From the NCBI RefSeq assembly GCF_020283565.1, contig NC_060061.1, positions 248,001 through 312,000 of the forward strand: a stretch of 64,000 nt of DNA. The letters run 5' to 3'. This DNA comes from Trifolium pratense. Its lineage: Eukaryota > Streptophyta > Magnoliopsida > Fabales > Fabaceae. The notes beneath the pieces are model-generated. The model saw only the letters and a program-made list of their open reading frames with translations. It was not told where the DNA came from and made no database searches. A program made the translations under genes and the position numbers. Shown here one piece after another: positions 1 through 12,602 of the stretch. Each line of letters starts with the position of its first letter. Positions within the stretch are counted from its first letter, which is position 1.

Positions 1-41
1 TGTCTTCTTCATGCTAAGTGTTAATCATCCTCACTTCTCCT

Positions 42-103
42 CCTCACTTCTTGTCTTATGTTATTTCTCTAAACAATAATGAAGTATACTCTTTGTAATG
101 AAA
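42..103. repeat. Left copy of a 62-bp perfect direct repeat
   Basis: This 62-bp stretch recurs without mismatch at 1563-1624. The sequence between the copies (about 1.46 kb) looks like composite transposon debris. Perfect identity implies a recent duplication. Confidence 0.85.
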
Positions 104-335
104 CTAGTGTAAGACCCGTGCATCGGCACGGTGTAATTATCTTTGTTAAAAAAAGAATTTTTTATATATAGAATAAATATTATCAATAATGTAAAAATAA
201 AATAGATGTATCATAATTTTATTATAAAAAAAATGTGTCACAATTATTTATTTATCAATTATAGGTGTTTTTTTATATAGATTTATGATTAGCAAATATT
301 TGTACCTTTTTACTGTATTAATGATCAACAAATTT

Positions 336-352
336 CATGTCAAAAAAAAAAA
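336..352 (+). mobile_element. Poly(A) micro-insertion with a 15-bp target-site duplication
   Basis: Seventeen bases (CATGTC followed by A's) sit between two identical copies of ATGATCAACAAATTT at 321-335 and 353-367. The layout is that of a retroposon insertion reduced almost to its tail. Confidence 0.6.
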
Positions 353-1562
353 ATGATCAACAAATTTGTAAGACAAATAATGAGATTAGATATAAATTTA
401 ATACTACTAATACAAATAGTAATATAAAACATTACACTTGAATAAAATTTTAGATAAGGTTACTTCATACATTCATCCATTTTATAAACATGAGTTACAT
501 CTATATTCATGAGTTACTTATGCACGGGTGTAAATATCACTATTTATTAAAAATAAATATAATGTGTAGTTTATTTTGCGGTAAAAATATTTAACATGTA
601 GTAATAGTATAAAAATATTTAATTTTTTTGTGAAAATGTAATATATATATATGGTCAAATGATGTAACTTTATGGTGTACAAATTAACGAAATTAGTTTG
701 TTATTGATTATAATTTTCAACATTTTTAAAAACGGTCCGTTATTATAAAAATGGCTGCGACAAAACGATATAAGTGGTGTTTGTTAAAGTTTTTTCCGTT
801 TTAATAGTGAATAAAAATGACATAAACGACCGCGGCAAAATGATGTTGCGCCGTGATGAAACTCCGTTACAGCTGTGGAAAATAGGATGAAACAAATTTA
901 TTAGTGACAGCGTTTGGGTTAAATTCGAAAAAAAAAATGAAAATGACATCCGCAAAAAATGCCATGCGTTTAAGATCTCTACGTATAACTACTTTTAAGA
1001 TCTCTGCGTTTAAGATCTCTTGGTTTTTTGTTGTTGGAGGTGTCTTACTTAGTTTTCTCTTTAATTATTATGCTAATTAAATAGTGTGTTCTCATGTTGT
1101 ATTTCGTTTTGTATAAGAAAGGACTTTATCACTTTGTTCATGTTTTTTTATTACTTTGTTCATTGTGAAAAAAATAACCTCTCAATATGCCATATGATTC
1201 AATATAATGGCATGAAATGAAACATTATGTGTAGCTAATATTTTCTTTTTAAAATTATAGTTGATAACGGCAATTCCATGATGACAATTGATCATATGTG
1301 ATGCTATGTTCTTAATCACTGTTTTATGTTATTTTGAACTCATTCAAAGAATTTATGTGCCAAACACCTAGCAGGAATATCCCCTTCATCATATAGTATA
1401 ATGGTAAAAAAAAAAAGGTTAATATGCTTTTACCCCCTGCAAAGTAGGCGAGTTTTGCGTTACCCCCTGTAATTTTTTTTCTTGAGATTACCCCCCTGCA
1501 AAATTTATTTTTTTGATTTACCCTTTTTTGCTGAGATTTACCCCCTTTTCTTGAGATTTACC

Positions 1563-1624
1563 CCTCACTTCTTGTCTTATGTTATTTCTCTAAACAATAA
1601 TGAAGTATACTCTTTGTAATGAAA
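1563..1624. repeat. Right copy of the 62-bp perfect direct repeat
   Basis: Identical to 42-103. It starts directly after a run of TTACCCC-type motifs and is followed by unrelated AT-rich sequence, so the homology is confined to these 62 bases. Confidence 0.85.
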
Positions 1625-2762
1625 TAAGATAGATATTTTTATTTGGGACCTTGAGTCCCAAGTATTAATATTTCTTTTCCATTATTAATCCCCAATTGTT
1701 GCTTTATTTTTTGTATTTTGGTACAAATTGTTGTTTTACTCTTTAATCTAACGTTATTTTTATTTTTAAATATGAGAAAAATTTAATAAAAAAGAAAAAG
1801 TGAGACTGTCAATTGTGATTTTTTTAACATAGGTTTATTGGCCAAATCATAGAAGCGTGACAAATAAATTATAAGTGTTTTAGACTGGTTCAACGTCAAT
1901 GCTCGTCATGATAAACACACACAATCCACAAAGGTCCAACGATGGGAACTTCAACCCAACCCAATTCAGAGTCCCTTCACTTTTCAAGCCTTAACAAATA
2001 TCATAAGATCCCATTAGATTCGTCAATGGACAACATGCTTCATAACATTCTCACTTCAATGTCCCAACCACGACATCCCCTATATAAAAGATGTTAATCT
2101 CTAACACTAACGTATGCAATTTTAATCGTAAAATCTCTTATTCCATATTCTTATACTAACTTGAGTGTCAAAATATTTACAGATATCTTTCACCTAGTTC
2201 GACCTTATTAGTTCACTACTCAATGTTAACTACCAAGTCTAATCACTCTAGATCAATAAACTTAACTCACATTAGAGTGGTACCATAAATTACAATCAAG
2301 GTTGAAAAATAGAGAGCTTCATTAATTAATAAAAAAGAAATACATATCAAAAAGTTTAGGAGGGCCCTCGAAATTTTTGCTAACAAAATGTTGGAGAGGA
2401 TACACATCTATCTAGTAGTGATTTAAAATTGAGTAGGATTGAAAGACCGCGAAATGGATAGAATATAGAGAGGGGTAGGGTATCCTTAAATCGTAGGGTA
2501 CCATTGTCACGTGTCGAGTAAATAGGTCCCATGGCCCATTATTCATTCACCTCTGAGTCTAGCTATCACAACACAACACTCTCCCAATAAAATACACTCA
2601 CTATACCTTCTCTTTTCCAAATCCCACCAATAAATAAATAAAACAAAAACAACACTCTCTTCTCTATTATCCATCCTCTTTGCATCTCCAACTTTTCTCA
2701 ATAAGTTGAATCAAACTAGAAATGATTAATCATCAATTCAACTTATAAAAATCTCTAATAAG

Positions 2763-4325
2763 ATGGATCAACACCATAACCAAATGTTCCTTTTAGATAC
2801 CTTGTACTGTTCAGAACAACATTGGGAGGAAGAACAAGAACAAGAACAAGATGATGAGTACGATAATGTTTCCTTAAACAACACAACAACAATAAACTAC
2901 TCAACTGCTTCTACGTTCTTAGAACAAGACATGTTTTGGGACAACGAAGAACTTAAATCACTTCTTTCAAAAGAACAACAAAACCCTCTTTACATTTTTC
3001 TCCAAACAAACCCTGTTTTAGAAACTGTTCGTAGAGAATCTATTGAATGGATTCTGAAAGTGAATGCTCATTACTCATTTTCACCTCTCACAACTCTTCT
3101 TGCTGTTAACTACTTTGATAGATTTCTCTTCAGCTTTCGTTTTCAGAATGAGAAACCATGGATGACTCAACTTGCTGCTGTTGCTTGTCTTTCTCTTGCT
3201 GCTAAAATGGAAGAAACCCATGTTCCTCTTTTACTAGATCTTCAAGTATGTTTCATTGTAACACTCTTGCAAGAATAAAAAAGATCAAAACTTACAAAAA
3301 GCACAAATCTTGATTACGAATTAATGATTTTTTTTAATTAATATTGTTTATAGGTTGAAGAAAGTAGATACTTGTTTGAAGCTAAAACGATTAAAAAGAT
3401 GGAGATTTTGGTACTTTCAACACTTGGGTGGAAGATGAATCCAGCAACACCACTTTCATTCATTGATTATATTATAAGAAGACTTGGATTGAAAGATCGT
3501 CTTTGTTGGGAGTTTCTTAAGAGATGTGAAGGTGTTCTTCTTTCTGTCATTAGATCAGGTAATTAATTTTTTGATCTATCATTATTTTACTTTTAATGTT
3601 CTGTTTCTGATCTTAATTTTTTATTTTCTTCACAACATTGCAGATTCTAAGTTTATGAGTTACCTACCTTCTGTTTTGGCAACTGCTACAATGATTCATG
3701 TTTTCAACAGTGTGGAGCCTAGTTTAGGTGATGAATACCAAAATCAGCTTCTTGGTATTCTTGGAATCAATAAAGTAAGTGTTGTTTTTTCCAATCAAAA
3801 TAATTCACCTTCATAACATAGAATAATTAAGACTATTATTGTCAACAAATCCTATTTCAATTGATCGAAATTACTAGGTCAGACTGACCAGAGTTCGAAC
3901 CCTGGTCCCTCTGCTTTGTGTCTGGATTTCTAATGACTTGTTATTTCGTCTATTAATATATTACATTATTAGTAGTACTTATATAGTATTATTATATAGT
4001 TACATTGATTATAGTATTAATGTGGAATTAATGGTTACAGGACATGGTGGATGAATGTTGCAAGCTGATTTTGAAACTATGGTCAGGATATGAGGAGGGG
4101 AATGAATGCAACAAACGTAAGTTTGTGTCAATAATACCAAGTAGTCCAAATGGAGTAATGGATGTGTCTTTTAGTTGTGAAAATTCCAATGATTCATGGG
4201 CTATAGCAACAACAGCAGCAACTTCAGTTTCATCTTCACCAGAGCCTTTATCTAAGAAGATTAGGACTCAAGAACAGCTTCTATTAAACTCTTCAAAATC
4301 TGATTTTCTAAGCATTCCTCATTAA
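2763..4325 (+). CDS. CYCD3: D-type cyclin, CYCD3 class, four exons
   Basis: G1/S cyclin, expected to act in the nucleus with CDKA to phosphorylate the retinoblastoma-related protein. Exons are 2763-3245, 3354-3558, 3644-3774 and 4041-4325, all with GT-AG introns, giving 367 aa. Residues 14-18 read LYCSE, the LxCxE retinoblastoma-binding motif, followed by a Glu/Asp-rich stretch (about 22-36). The N-terminal cyclin box (about residues 80-200) contains the typical RRESIEWIL and LAVNYFDRF segments. A C-terminal cyclin box follows, and the tail contains SSPNGVMD and [12 protein letters not shown], which are characteristic of the D3 group. Exon 1 would read through into an early stop if intron 1 were retained. 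The start chosen is the first ATG ahead of LxCxE. Intron 3 hosts a SINE-like insertion. The family assignment is firm; which D3 paralogue it is cannot be told. Confidence 0.93.
3841..3955 (+). mobile_element. SINE-like element (family V) in cyclin intron 3
   Basis: Contains a pol III B-box-like GAGTTCGAACCCTGG and ends in a tail resembling TTATTTCGTCTATTAA. Similar copies lie at 46384-46526 and 50930-51040, sharing the CTTTGTGTGTG and ATTTCGTCTAT blocks. The A-box half is degenerate here. It sits in the intron sense-oriented with the gene. Confidence 0.6.
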
Positions 4326-4884
4326 TTAGCTACTTAATTAATTTCAACTCCCTTTCATTATTATGCAAAAAAGAAAAAGAAAAGAAAAATAGTCTTTTTA
4401 TGAACAAGTATGTGTTTTTCTTTTTGACTTGCTGACTATCTCTCTTGCTTGCCTATATTGACTCACCAGTCATCAATCATGAAAGACTAGCCATGAACAT
4501 GAGATGAGATGAGATGGGACTATAGGATTATAGAGAGAGAGATTGTTGGCATTTTATGAGGAAATAATTAATATCATAATAAATAATAAATATATAAAAA
4601 ATGACCATATCAATGAGTGTATTTATTTATTATCTTGTAGTTGTACAAGTTGTACTTCATCCAAATAAATCCACTTCCACTTTATATATACTTCTAATCT
4701 ATGCATTCTCAATATCAAATAAGTAAATTTTTTTCCCCTTTCTAACCTACTACATCTTTGACCCCATTAGATACCCCAAGGCATCACATTCACTTACTAT
4801 CCCATTGATTTAGGCATTTCTATATCCACTATAAGACCGATCTTTGAAGATTCGAAGTTTTTCACTGTGCACAAGTTTATTTTT
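4326..4884. other. Downstream flank of the cyclin gene
   Basis: AT-rich sequence with a short GATGA-type simple repeat near 4502-4517 and no coding signal. It presumably contains the 3' UTR; no polyadenylation site can be fixed with confidence. Confidence 0.5.
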
Positions 4885-5195
4885 GTGTATGTTTGGTTTC
4901 AATTCTGGAGCATCCAGAATTGATTCTGGACGTGTAGAATTGATTCTGACTTGTTTGGTTTCTCAAAAGTAGAATTGATTCTGCCTCAATAATTGATTCT
5001 ACTTGAAGCTAGAAATCGTAGCTTCTGATTCTAGAATTGATTTTTACACTCAAATTTTTTGTTCAACTCACTTTTTCATGAATATATCCAAACATAAACT
5101 ACTTCAGCTTAAAATCAATTTTGGCCAGAATCAATTTTACAGAATCAATTCTGCCAAAATCAATTCTCTCCGTCGCAGAACCAAACACATTCTTT
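4885..5195. mobile_element. MITE with GTTTGGTT termini and AATTGATTCT subrepeats
   Basis: The left end contains TGTTTGGTTTCAATTCTGG and the right end contains AGAACCAAACACATTC, forming inverted termini. The interior repeats AATTGATTCT on the left arm and AGAATCAATT on the right arm many times. The same terminal and internal motifs recur at 14116-15045, so the two belong to one family. No clean target-site duplication was found. Confidence 0.65.
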
Positions 5196-5634
5196 ATTGT
5201 TTGATCGATAAATTTTATTATTAGATTTATATATCATCTTATTTGATTAAATAATAAAATGTATTAATTTAATGATAAAAACAATTTTATATAATAAAAT
5301 AATTGTCTCACTTGTGTTTCACATAATTGATCATTCTTGAATTAGACATTTTTCCTTTTATTTCTTTATTCGTAAACTTAGCCGTAAGCACCACTAAAAA
5401 CTTATTTCTTATATTTATTTTCAACAAAGGTAGGTCAATTCTTCTTTTCATGCCCTTAAAAGTAATCATGAGTCAAACACTCAAAATCAAAAGCACATGC
5501 ATACTATTTCTAAAACAAAATAAGCAATCCTACAAACTATTATTATATTTGTCTAAATATAAAATTCCTTTAAGAAAATTATGAAGGTTAAAAATTTGAT
5601 TGTGGTATTAAATATTTTTTTTTACAGTATTATG

Positions 5635-5815
5635 GTAAGTTGTGTCGGACAGCGTCATCACTTTGCGGCCGCCTAAGCCGCCGGTAAGTGTTACTAGCAA
5701 CCTTTTTTCTGGCCGATCATGGCCGCCGGTAAATTCGCCAATTTTTGAACTTTGGCCATTTTTACCACTTTGTGGGGGCTAAAAGCGGCCGGTAAATTGA
5801 CTTTTTCTTGTAGTG
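5635..5815 (-). mobile_element. Terminal fragment of a CACTA-type (En/Spm) transposon
   Basis: Read on the minus strand the fragment begins CACTACAAGAAAAAG and is followed by GC-rich subterminal repeats of the form TTTACCGGC/GCGGCC, the classical CACTA end design. No transposase and no matching second end is present, so it is a remnant or a deletion derivative. Confidence 0.7.
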
Positions 5816-6460
5816 GGTATTAAATTTATTCGTAATTAATATTGTTTTTAAAATTTTATTCTTTAAAAGAGAATGAATTAATGTTTTTTTACAATATTTA
5901 TTAAAGATTATAGAAAAAGATACATTATAATTAAGAGTATATTGGTAAAGAAATAATAAATACATTTAGAAATTTTTGAAATGTGTTTTATAATTTATTT
6001 ATGGACATAGCCCACAGAGGTCGTAAAATATTAGACATAGATGATTAATAAGCTCCACCAAATAACGAATTGTTCAGAAGAATAGAGTTCATTTTTTAGG
6101 TGTGTTGTTTTCAGTCAAACTGTACTTATAAAGAACATTTACACTTCTCAACTTAACAAGACATTTTTTTTCAAATAAATAAATTGCGAGGACTCATACA
6201 ATTAAAGACAATATTTTAAAAATGCTATACTGCTGTGAAATTAGGGTCAGAGTAACATGGAATACATTTGTTGTATGTGTTAGCTACGGAATGGATTACA
6301 TACAATCGGACTATATGCAGTCAGTGATGACATCTAGACCATCCGACCTGAAATGTACTGACTGCATGACTGGATCATTTTTCGACTGCATAGAGTCTAG
6401 GTTTGTTAGCTTTCGTGGTTAGTTTACGTTGAAATCCAAGATGCAAATTTGAGGGAGATT

Positions 6461-6524
<64 letters not shown>

Positions 6525-6604
6525 AAAGATAATTACACATGGATGAAACGTACGCGAATAAAAAGCTGCGTCGTTAAACCTTTTTGAATGGCAAAATCAA
6601 TCAT
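5816..6604. other. Intergenic AT-rich stretch with a TA microsatellite
   Basis: No gene seen. The notable content is the TA dinucleotide run listed separately; the remainder is low-complexity AT-rich sequence. Confidence 0.5.
6466..6521. repeat. (TA)n microsatellite
   Basis: About 28 uninterrupted TA dinucleotides. Such long runs are usually length-polymorphic. Confidence 0.95.
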
Positions 6605-6905
6605 CTAAAAAATCACATTCATAGACCTAGAAGACACAACATTACAATGGATAACATTTTGAACTCTTTTTAGAAGATCCACAATCTCTAAAAAGAACAC
6701 AAATGAAATTAAAAATATGTTGATTGTCATAACACATTTTCTCATATTTTGTTTTGCCAATTTGCTTGAAGCAACTTTCAGGATTGTTTGTCCAACAATA
6801 AAATCTTCAGTCTCTAATCCCACAAGTAGAGAAATTTCAGTCAAGTCCATACAAGCATGTTTGTCTCCTATCCATTCATACACCAAAATATCCGCCGATT
6901 AAAGT
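6605..6905 (-). pseudogene. Degenerate transposable-element ORF fragment
   Basis: On the minus strand the frame reads ADILVYEWIGDKHACMDLTE, then a GLETEDFIVGQ stretch, and later LLKRVQNVIHCNVV and SRSMNVIF. I recall this pattern from a widespread legume retroelement-associated protein that is often annotated as auxilin-like or reverse-transcriptase family; that is family knowledge, not a search result. The middle shows frame slippage: one frame gives NMRKCVMTINIF, while the neighbouring frame gives the better EKMCYDNQHIF. A block between these parts appears deleted. It is short, lacks a credible start and is non-functional. The exact family is uncertain. Confidence 0.5.
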
Positions 6906-9817
6906 CCTGATCTCCTCTCCTATTAGTCGGTTAAAAAATTCACATATATCTCTTTTTTCATATATATATATATATATTCACACACACCTAAAGATATAAA
7001 AAGAACATAGGTGATATATGTAATTTGAGAATGAATTTCTGTTTTGCATGTGAAGGATGTAACATTGTTGTCGGCCACAGCACATATAAGAGAAATGAAA
7101 TGCGGATATCAATGAAGCATTGTTTATTGAAGTGTTGACCTCGATCGTTTCGGTTTGTATTTGCTTTGCAATCATAGTAAAAAGTAAACAATAATGAGAT
7201 ATCCAGCTGTTGTAGCATCCTTTTTATATTTACTACATTACTCTTTTCTTAAATTGCTCTCTAATTTTCAACTATTTTCTTTTCTTTTCCTTTTGTCTTT
7301 TCTTGTTTTAGCAAGCCAAGACGGACCCTTGTCTTCCACATTTTGTTGGTTCTACAAGCATATTCAAGTCAATGGATTATTATTATTAGAAAATAATGCA
7401 TAGTTGCATATATTGATGAAGGTGTATTTGAATATATTTTTTAGTTGTTGTATCATGTATAAATATGTTTGGATATCTTTTAAGAAATACAGTATATTAA
7501 TAATTTAAGAATAATCCCAACTAAGCGCAAAATGTATATGTGTATCTAATCTAATTAGGAGAAAAATCGAGTCGGATAGATGCTACCAAATTATAAAACA
7601 TGATAACGTACATAAAAAATGACATTTATTTTCAACCAATTTGCAACCGTTCGACAAAAACAACAAAAAATATCGCATTTAAAAAATAAATAACGAGATT
7701 TTGAAAGGCATTCATTTAACATGCATGTTATTAGAACAAGTTAAAAATAACAATATGAGAATTGATATCGAAAAATAAAACCACCAGTAAGATACACGCA
7801 AAATACTTGCAAGATTATTACTAAGACCATGATACTTGTGGATACGTCAATTGTGAGAACAAATATATTAAACTTGTATTTAAGTCTTATTGTTGAAACT
7901 TTAAACCCATTTAATTTAACAACTTGGAGACGGACATTGATTTTAGAGTTTTTTAACTTAAGAACCACTATTGCATGCTTTTAAAATAAAATCTGAATAA
8001 TATTTTCAGTGAGGTTGAACATCATCATATCAATGTCAAAGAGACAAGTTTGTCGGATATCCTTAGAGAGAGGGCAATGAGATCTATGGGGAATATTATA
8101 CTTGCATAGATTTAATAGTACTATTAATTATCTATATTTCTACTAAAAAAGAAAAATAATTTTTTACTTCAATTTGGTCAATTAGCAACGAACATCAATA
8201 GGTCAATTTTCTGCCTATGACAAGCAAAAAAGAAAAGAGTCGGAAAAATGTTGTGCCAATCATTTTTTACTTTCACTAAATCAAAAAGAAAAGTTTTGTT
8301 GAGTGTTGTATGTCAATGTATTATTTTGAGGCTCAAAGTAAAAAATTAGTTTCTTGGAAGCACCACAAAGTTTTTATATATCCTTACATATCATCTCAAT
8401 TACAACAACACCGAGTCAATGAGACAATTGAAGCATTTTACCTAGATCTCAACATTATTACTATTAATCTATGATATGATTTCTCCTTAGCTCGGTTAAT
8501 TTGTTCATATTATACAATTTAAACTTATTTTTGTTTTGCACAATAAATGTGTAATTAAAACAAATTACATGTTTTGAGAAAAGCGGATAATAAACTAGTA
8601 TCTTAATGTATTTAGGCATTTGGATTCTCTTATATATAGTAAATTCAGTATATAGCTAAGATTTGGGACCAAAGGTAACACCATATTAAGATAATTTAAA
8701 TATGGAACAAAAATGTACTAAAGAATACACGGTTAACAATTTTGTTTTGTTTGAATGGATGTTGCGTATGTCTTGTTCATGGCATGCAAGAGACAGCCAC
8801 AAAATCCCCTGCATGTGCTTTTCCCCCCTTTTATTATCCAAAGGGGACCATTATTGCTTGACTTTATTCCCTTTTTTTCTAATTCTCTCTTTATACGAGC
8901 TTCCTTTTTTATTTTTTGTGGGGAAGAAGGGGATTTCAAATTTCAATATTGTGGTAGCTAATAAACATATTAGAAAATGTTTTCTTTTATGAAGAAAAAT
9001 TATTGCCACTTTTATAATACTTAGTCAAATTACATTGCATAGCATATAAACTAGTATTAATAAAATATATAAAAGGAGAAATATATAAACTAGTATTAAT
9101 AAAATTATTGCCACTTTTACTAATTATTACTATGATGATGATGATGATGATGATACCATTAATACTAACATGTGTTCTTAAATTAACATGACTTCCTTTG
9201 CTTTTTATAATAAAATTATTTATAATTAAGACTGGTTGAACACTTGAACTAGTTGAGCTGATTGAACTAAGACTGGTTGAATTAGTTGAGTTAAGTTCAA
9301 GTCCTGACGCATTAAGAAATCTATTTTTCGTTTAAAAGAAACTCACTTTTATCTTTTTATTAATATTGTTTGTTTTAGATGTTTTAGAAAATCATTTTAT
9401 TAAAAAAACATCATTTTTGGTTTTGAAATGAAAAGTTAATTCTAATAGTTTTTCTAAAATCTATTTTTTTAAAGAATAAGGAATTTATGTGTAGAGAAAT
9501 TTCACATTTTTTTTAAAAATAAAATATGATTTTTTAGATAGTAAACAATCAAAAAGTAGCTTCAGATTTTTTAAAAATCCCTAAAAAATTCAAAACAAAA
9601 TCATCATTTTTTTAAAGTTATCACAAACTTACCTTTCAACGATAAATAGTTACAAGTATTTTTAATAAAATTATTAAATGAATTTTGAGTTGTTTTTTGG
9701 TATGAGATTCAAGTTCATTTAATATGGTAATAAAGTTGAGTTAAAAATTGCAATGTGAGAATAAATTCCAAGACGGATTGATTGAAGTTCCACCCACATT
9801 ACTAATAAAAAAGAAAA
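6906..9817. other. Gene-poor AT-rich intergenic region
   Basis: No coding region or RNA gene is supported. Contents seen are a TA run near 6961-6976, an ATG/GAT trinucleotide microsatellite (9131-9154), and a short direct duplication around ATTGCCACTTTT (near 9002 and 9107). Confidence 0.5.
9131..9154. repeat. (ATG)n microsatellite
   Basis: About eight tandem ATG/GAT triplets. Confidence 0.9.
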
Positions 9818-9920
9818 TTAGTCAAATAGTTTAGTGATTTGAAATTTTACCTTAAGGTGAATTAATAAATAGAATGTCTGAAATTCGAACTCCGACTTTA
9901 ATTAAATACGATGTATATAA
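9818..9920 (-). mobile_element. Degenerate SINE, family IV
   Basis: On the plus strand it reads GTCAAATAGTTTAG, then a TTAAGGTGAATTAATAAATAG block and ATTCGAAC. This is the reverse complement of the tRNA-like family best preserved at 46879-47011. It is old and mutated. Confidence 0.5.
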
Positions 9921-9954
9921 ATATATTTAAACACCTTTTTCATTTTATCTAACT

Positions 9955-10073
9955 CTTGTATCGCTAAAATGGTCACAACAACGACTAATTTAAATTGGTC
10001 TCTAATAGATTTAGTGACCAATTTTCTTACTTGACAGAAATTTTGTCTTCAAAAACTAGATTTTCTAGTAGTG
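9955..10073 (-). mobile_element. Second CACTA-like terminal fragment
   Basis: The minus strand begins CACTACTAGAAAATCTAG and continues into an AT-rich arm with weak internal inverted repeats. The terminal pentamer and following AGAAA agree with CACTA elements. Only one end is present. Confidence 0.5.
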
Positions 10074-10680
10074 CAAGCCCACTTAATAAAAACAATAAGT
10101 AATGCCACTTAAATTTTTATTAAATTTACTATTTTAGGCACAATAAATATTGAGTTTAAATAATATACGCTGTTCATATTAATTTTATATTGACAATCAA
10201 TAAAAATAATTTTAATAGTTCATATTATAACAAAAAAGTTAAGTTAAATGGGTAACGTGACAAAAAAACATGAATGTGATTATTGCATTGATAGAGTTAT
10301 GCATATTTTTTTGTCTATTTAGATATGAGACTTGCTATTTGGTGCGAAGTGACAAATTGCGAATGCATAACGAAACAAATGATATGTGAGCTATAGATTG
10401 TTTTTTGTATTTTAAAAATAGATAAGAGTTAAAGTATGTCAAAATCAAACACAATCCAATGGCTATAAAGCATTCGTAAAACTTCGTCAATGCAAATTCG
10501 CACCATCCAGCTTTTTCCTTTAGATATAGGAAAATGATTAGTGGCACGACAATATTTGTCGTAAAAAATGCAAGACGCGTCCATGTTTTTCAATATAATT
10601 TTTCTCTCTTATTTTATGAGCCAGAATCATTGATTTAATTTGTATTGCATTTTTAATGTGAAATTAATATCACAAACATA

Positions 10681-10804
10681 TTCCCTCGGTGCCAAAATAC
10701 AAGCAAAAATGAGTCAAAGAAACTAGATGTATTTGACTAAAAATTTGGACCAAATATATTTATTTTTGTTGATCTACTTTTGCTTATATTTTGGTTCGGA
10801 GGAG
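10681..10804. mobile_element. Stowaway-type MITE
   Basis: A 124-bp foldback sequence flanked by TA on both sides (10679-10680 and 10805-10806). Ends are TTCCCTCGGTGCCAAAATAC and, in reverse complement, CTCCTCCGAACCAAAATATA. These match the CTCCCTCCGT-type Tc1/mariner MITE signature. Confidence 0.8.
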
Positions 10805-11175
10805 TATATAACATTGAAAAAAAAAAAACTCAAACATATATCTTCATATAGTAGTAATCCAGATCAATCATACCAATTGTTAGAAAATTGACATTTGACT
10901 TTGAACATATATATACGTGTAACTTTTTAAGTTAAAGTGTATTATGGGTTATACTGTGTGCTTACTTCTTTGTTTAATTAGTTTGATTTATTCTTGAAAC
11001 GAATAACTATAGATATGAAGTTGATTTATGAGAAAATTAATTGCCGTGTAAATTCGACGAGAAGAGCGACGTGCCATATAGCACAGCTCTTAGATATATA
11101 TAGCTTTGATATCAAATCGAAGTTTGATCCAGAGAAATGAAAATGCAGACGCCAATACCGAAAATGGGCTTTGGC

Positions 11176-11549
11176 GCACAAGTGACCTTATAGTGCATGG
11201 TGCATAAGTTAGCGTTTTTATTATATCGAATACGAATTTTATAAAATTTATCATTGGATTGAAAGTTTATATCATATAGATCATCCATAATTTTTTTTTT
11301 GAAAAAATTGAAAATCATTTGATATGTTATTGAGACTAGTCAAAATTAACGGTTTATAAATTTTTATTAAATACCGTTAATCTTTATGAGTCTCAATAAC
11401 ATATCAAATGATTTTTAATTTTTTTAAATTTTTTTACGAATGATCTATATGATATAAATTTTCAATCCAACGATAAATTTTATAAAATTCGTATTCGATA
11501 TAATGAAAACGCTAACTTATGCACCGTACACCATATGATGCATTTGTGC
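11176..11549. repeat. Long foldback element, copy 1
   Basis: An almost complete palindrome. The left arm runs inward from GCACAAGTGACC through a GATTGAAAGTTTATATCATA block to GATATGTTATTGAGAC, and the right arm is its reverse complement, centred near 11350. The inner 150 bp or so of each arm recur at 20745-21115, which has different outer ends. No coding capacity. Transcribed RNA would form a hairpin of well over 100 bp. Confidence 0.8.
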
Positions 11550-12602
11550 ATGTTAGAACTTGCCCATGCCAAATGTGTTAATGAGACTATGACAGAACAA
11601 AATTAAACCCCAGGAAAACTCATTTTACTCATATACAAACAATCTTTGTGAATAAATAAATTAATTGTCTCATCATGAAGATCTATATTAATATGTACAT
11701 TTTTTAATTTTTTTGGACAGAATCAATCAATATGAATATGTTGAGATCTAGCCTATAGAAATTATAATCGGTGGTCTTTATTTACTCAGTGCTCCCATTG
11801 TTTTTTGTGTTGTTATTATTCTTCTGATTTTTTGTCACAAATTCTTTTCCATGTCACTAGTCTATAAGGAAAAGACCCCACATATGATATTAATTATGAT
11901 CACAATTCACAATCTTGAAATTTCACCGTATGATGGACGAATGAATGTTATACAATGTAATGTAATTTCGAGCTTTCTATGTATATGATTGTATTATTGG
12001 AGAAATAATTGAAGCTACTACTTTTTATGGAAAAGTGAATATGAAAAGGAACACTGTAAATATAAATAAATAATAAATGGCTAGTAGTATACTTCAACAT
12101 TAAATACCCAAAAAAAAAAAAAAAAAAAGAAAAGAAAGAATCTAGGACTATAAAATTGTAATTGAAAATGAAGTGGCCCATATATATATACTGAATCAGA
12201 ATCTGATTTTATAGCAGAATTAAAGTGACGAGACAATTCGAATTGTCACATTGCAGGGAGATAGACCTTCAACATTTCGTGATCATTATAATGGTGAAGG
12301 ACCCCTCTGCCTGCCCCAGCATCACACCACAACAGAGGTAGTAAATAGAATGTCAATTTTGTTTTATTTAAGTAATTTTTCTTAGTGTCTCTTTCTCCAT
12401 ACTTTTTTTCAACTTTTTTTTTCACTCTTTAAAAGTAGTTAAGAGATAAAAAAAATTGCGTTAAATCCAACTTCTTCTTATTTTTTATTTATTTACTTTA
12501 TTTATCTAATTCTTTTAAAGAGAAATATGGTCAAATAAAATTTTCTACTTCTCTATTTGTTTTAAGAAGAAATAGAAAAGTAGAAAATAAGTAGGGTCAA
12601 AC
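11550..12602. other. Intergenic region without recognisable genes
   Basis: AT-rich sequence with an A-rich tract (12110-12136). Nothing coding or repetitive could be assigned. Confidence 0.45.

Larger units (their letters stand above)
1..2762. other. Intergenic DNA upstream of the cyclin gene
   Basis: No coding sequence is visible. The stretch holds a 62-bp perfect direct repeat (42-103 and 1563-1624), a poly(A) micro-insertion near 336-352, and a C-rich block of repeated TTACCCCC-like runs (about 1420-1565) resembling a transposon terminus. A short inverted pair, ACCCGTGCA near 117 and TGCACGGGT near 523, may mark an old MITE. A TATATAAA-like box at 2081-2088 and a CACGTG G-box near 2509 lie upstream of the cyclin start, but which of them serves the cyclin promoter cannot be decided from sequence. 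Confidence 0.6.
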
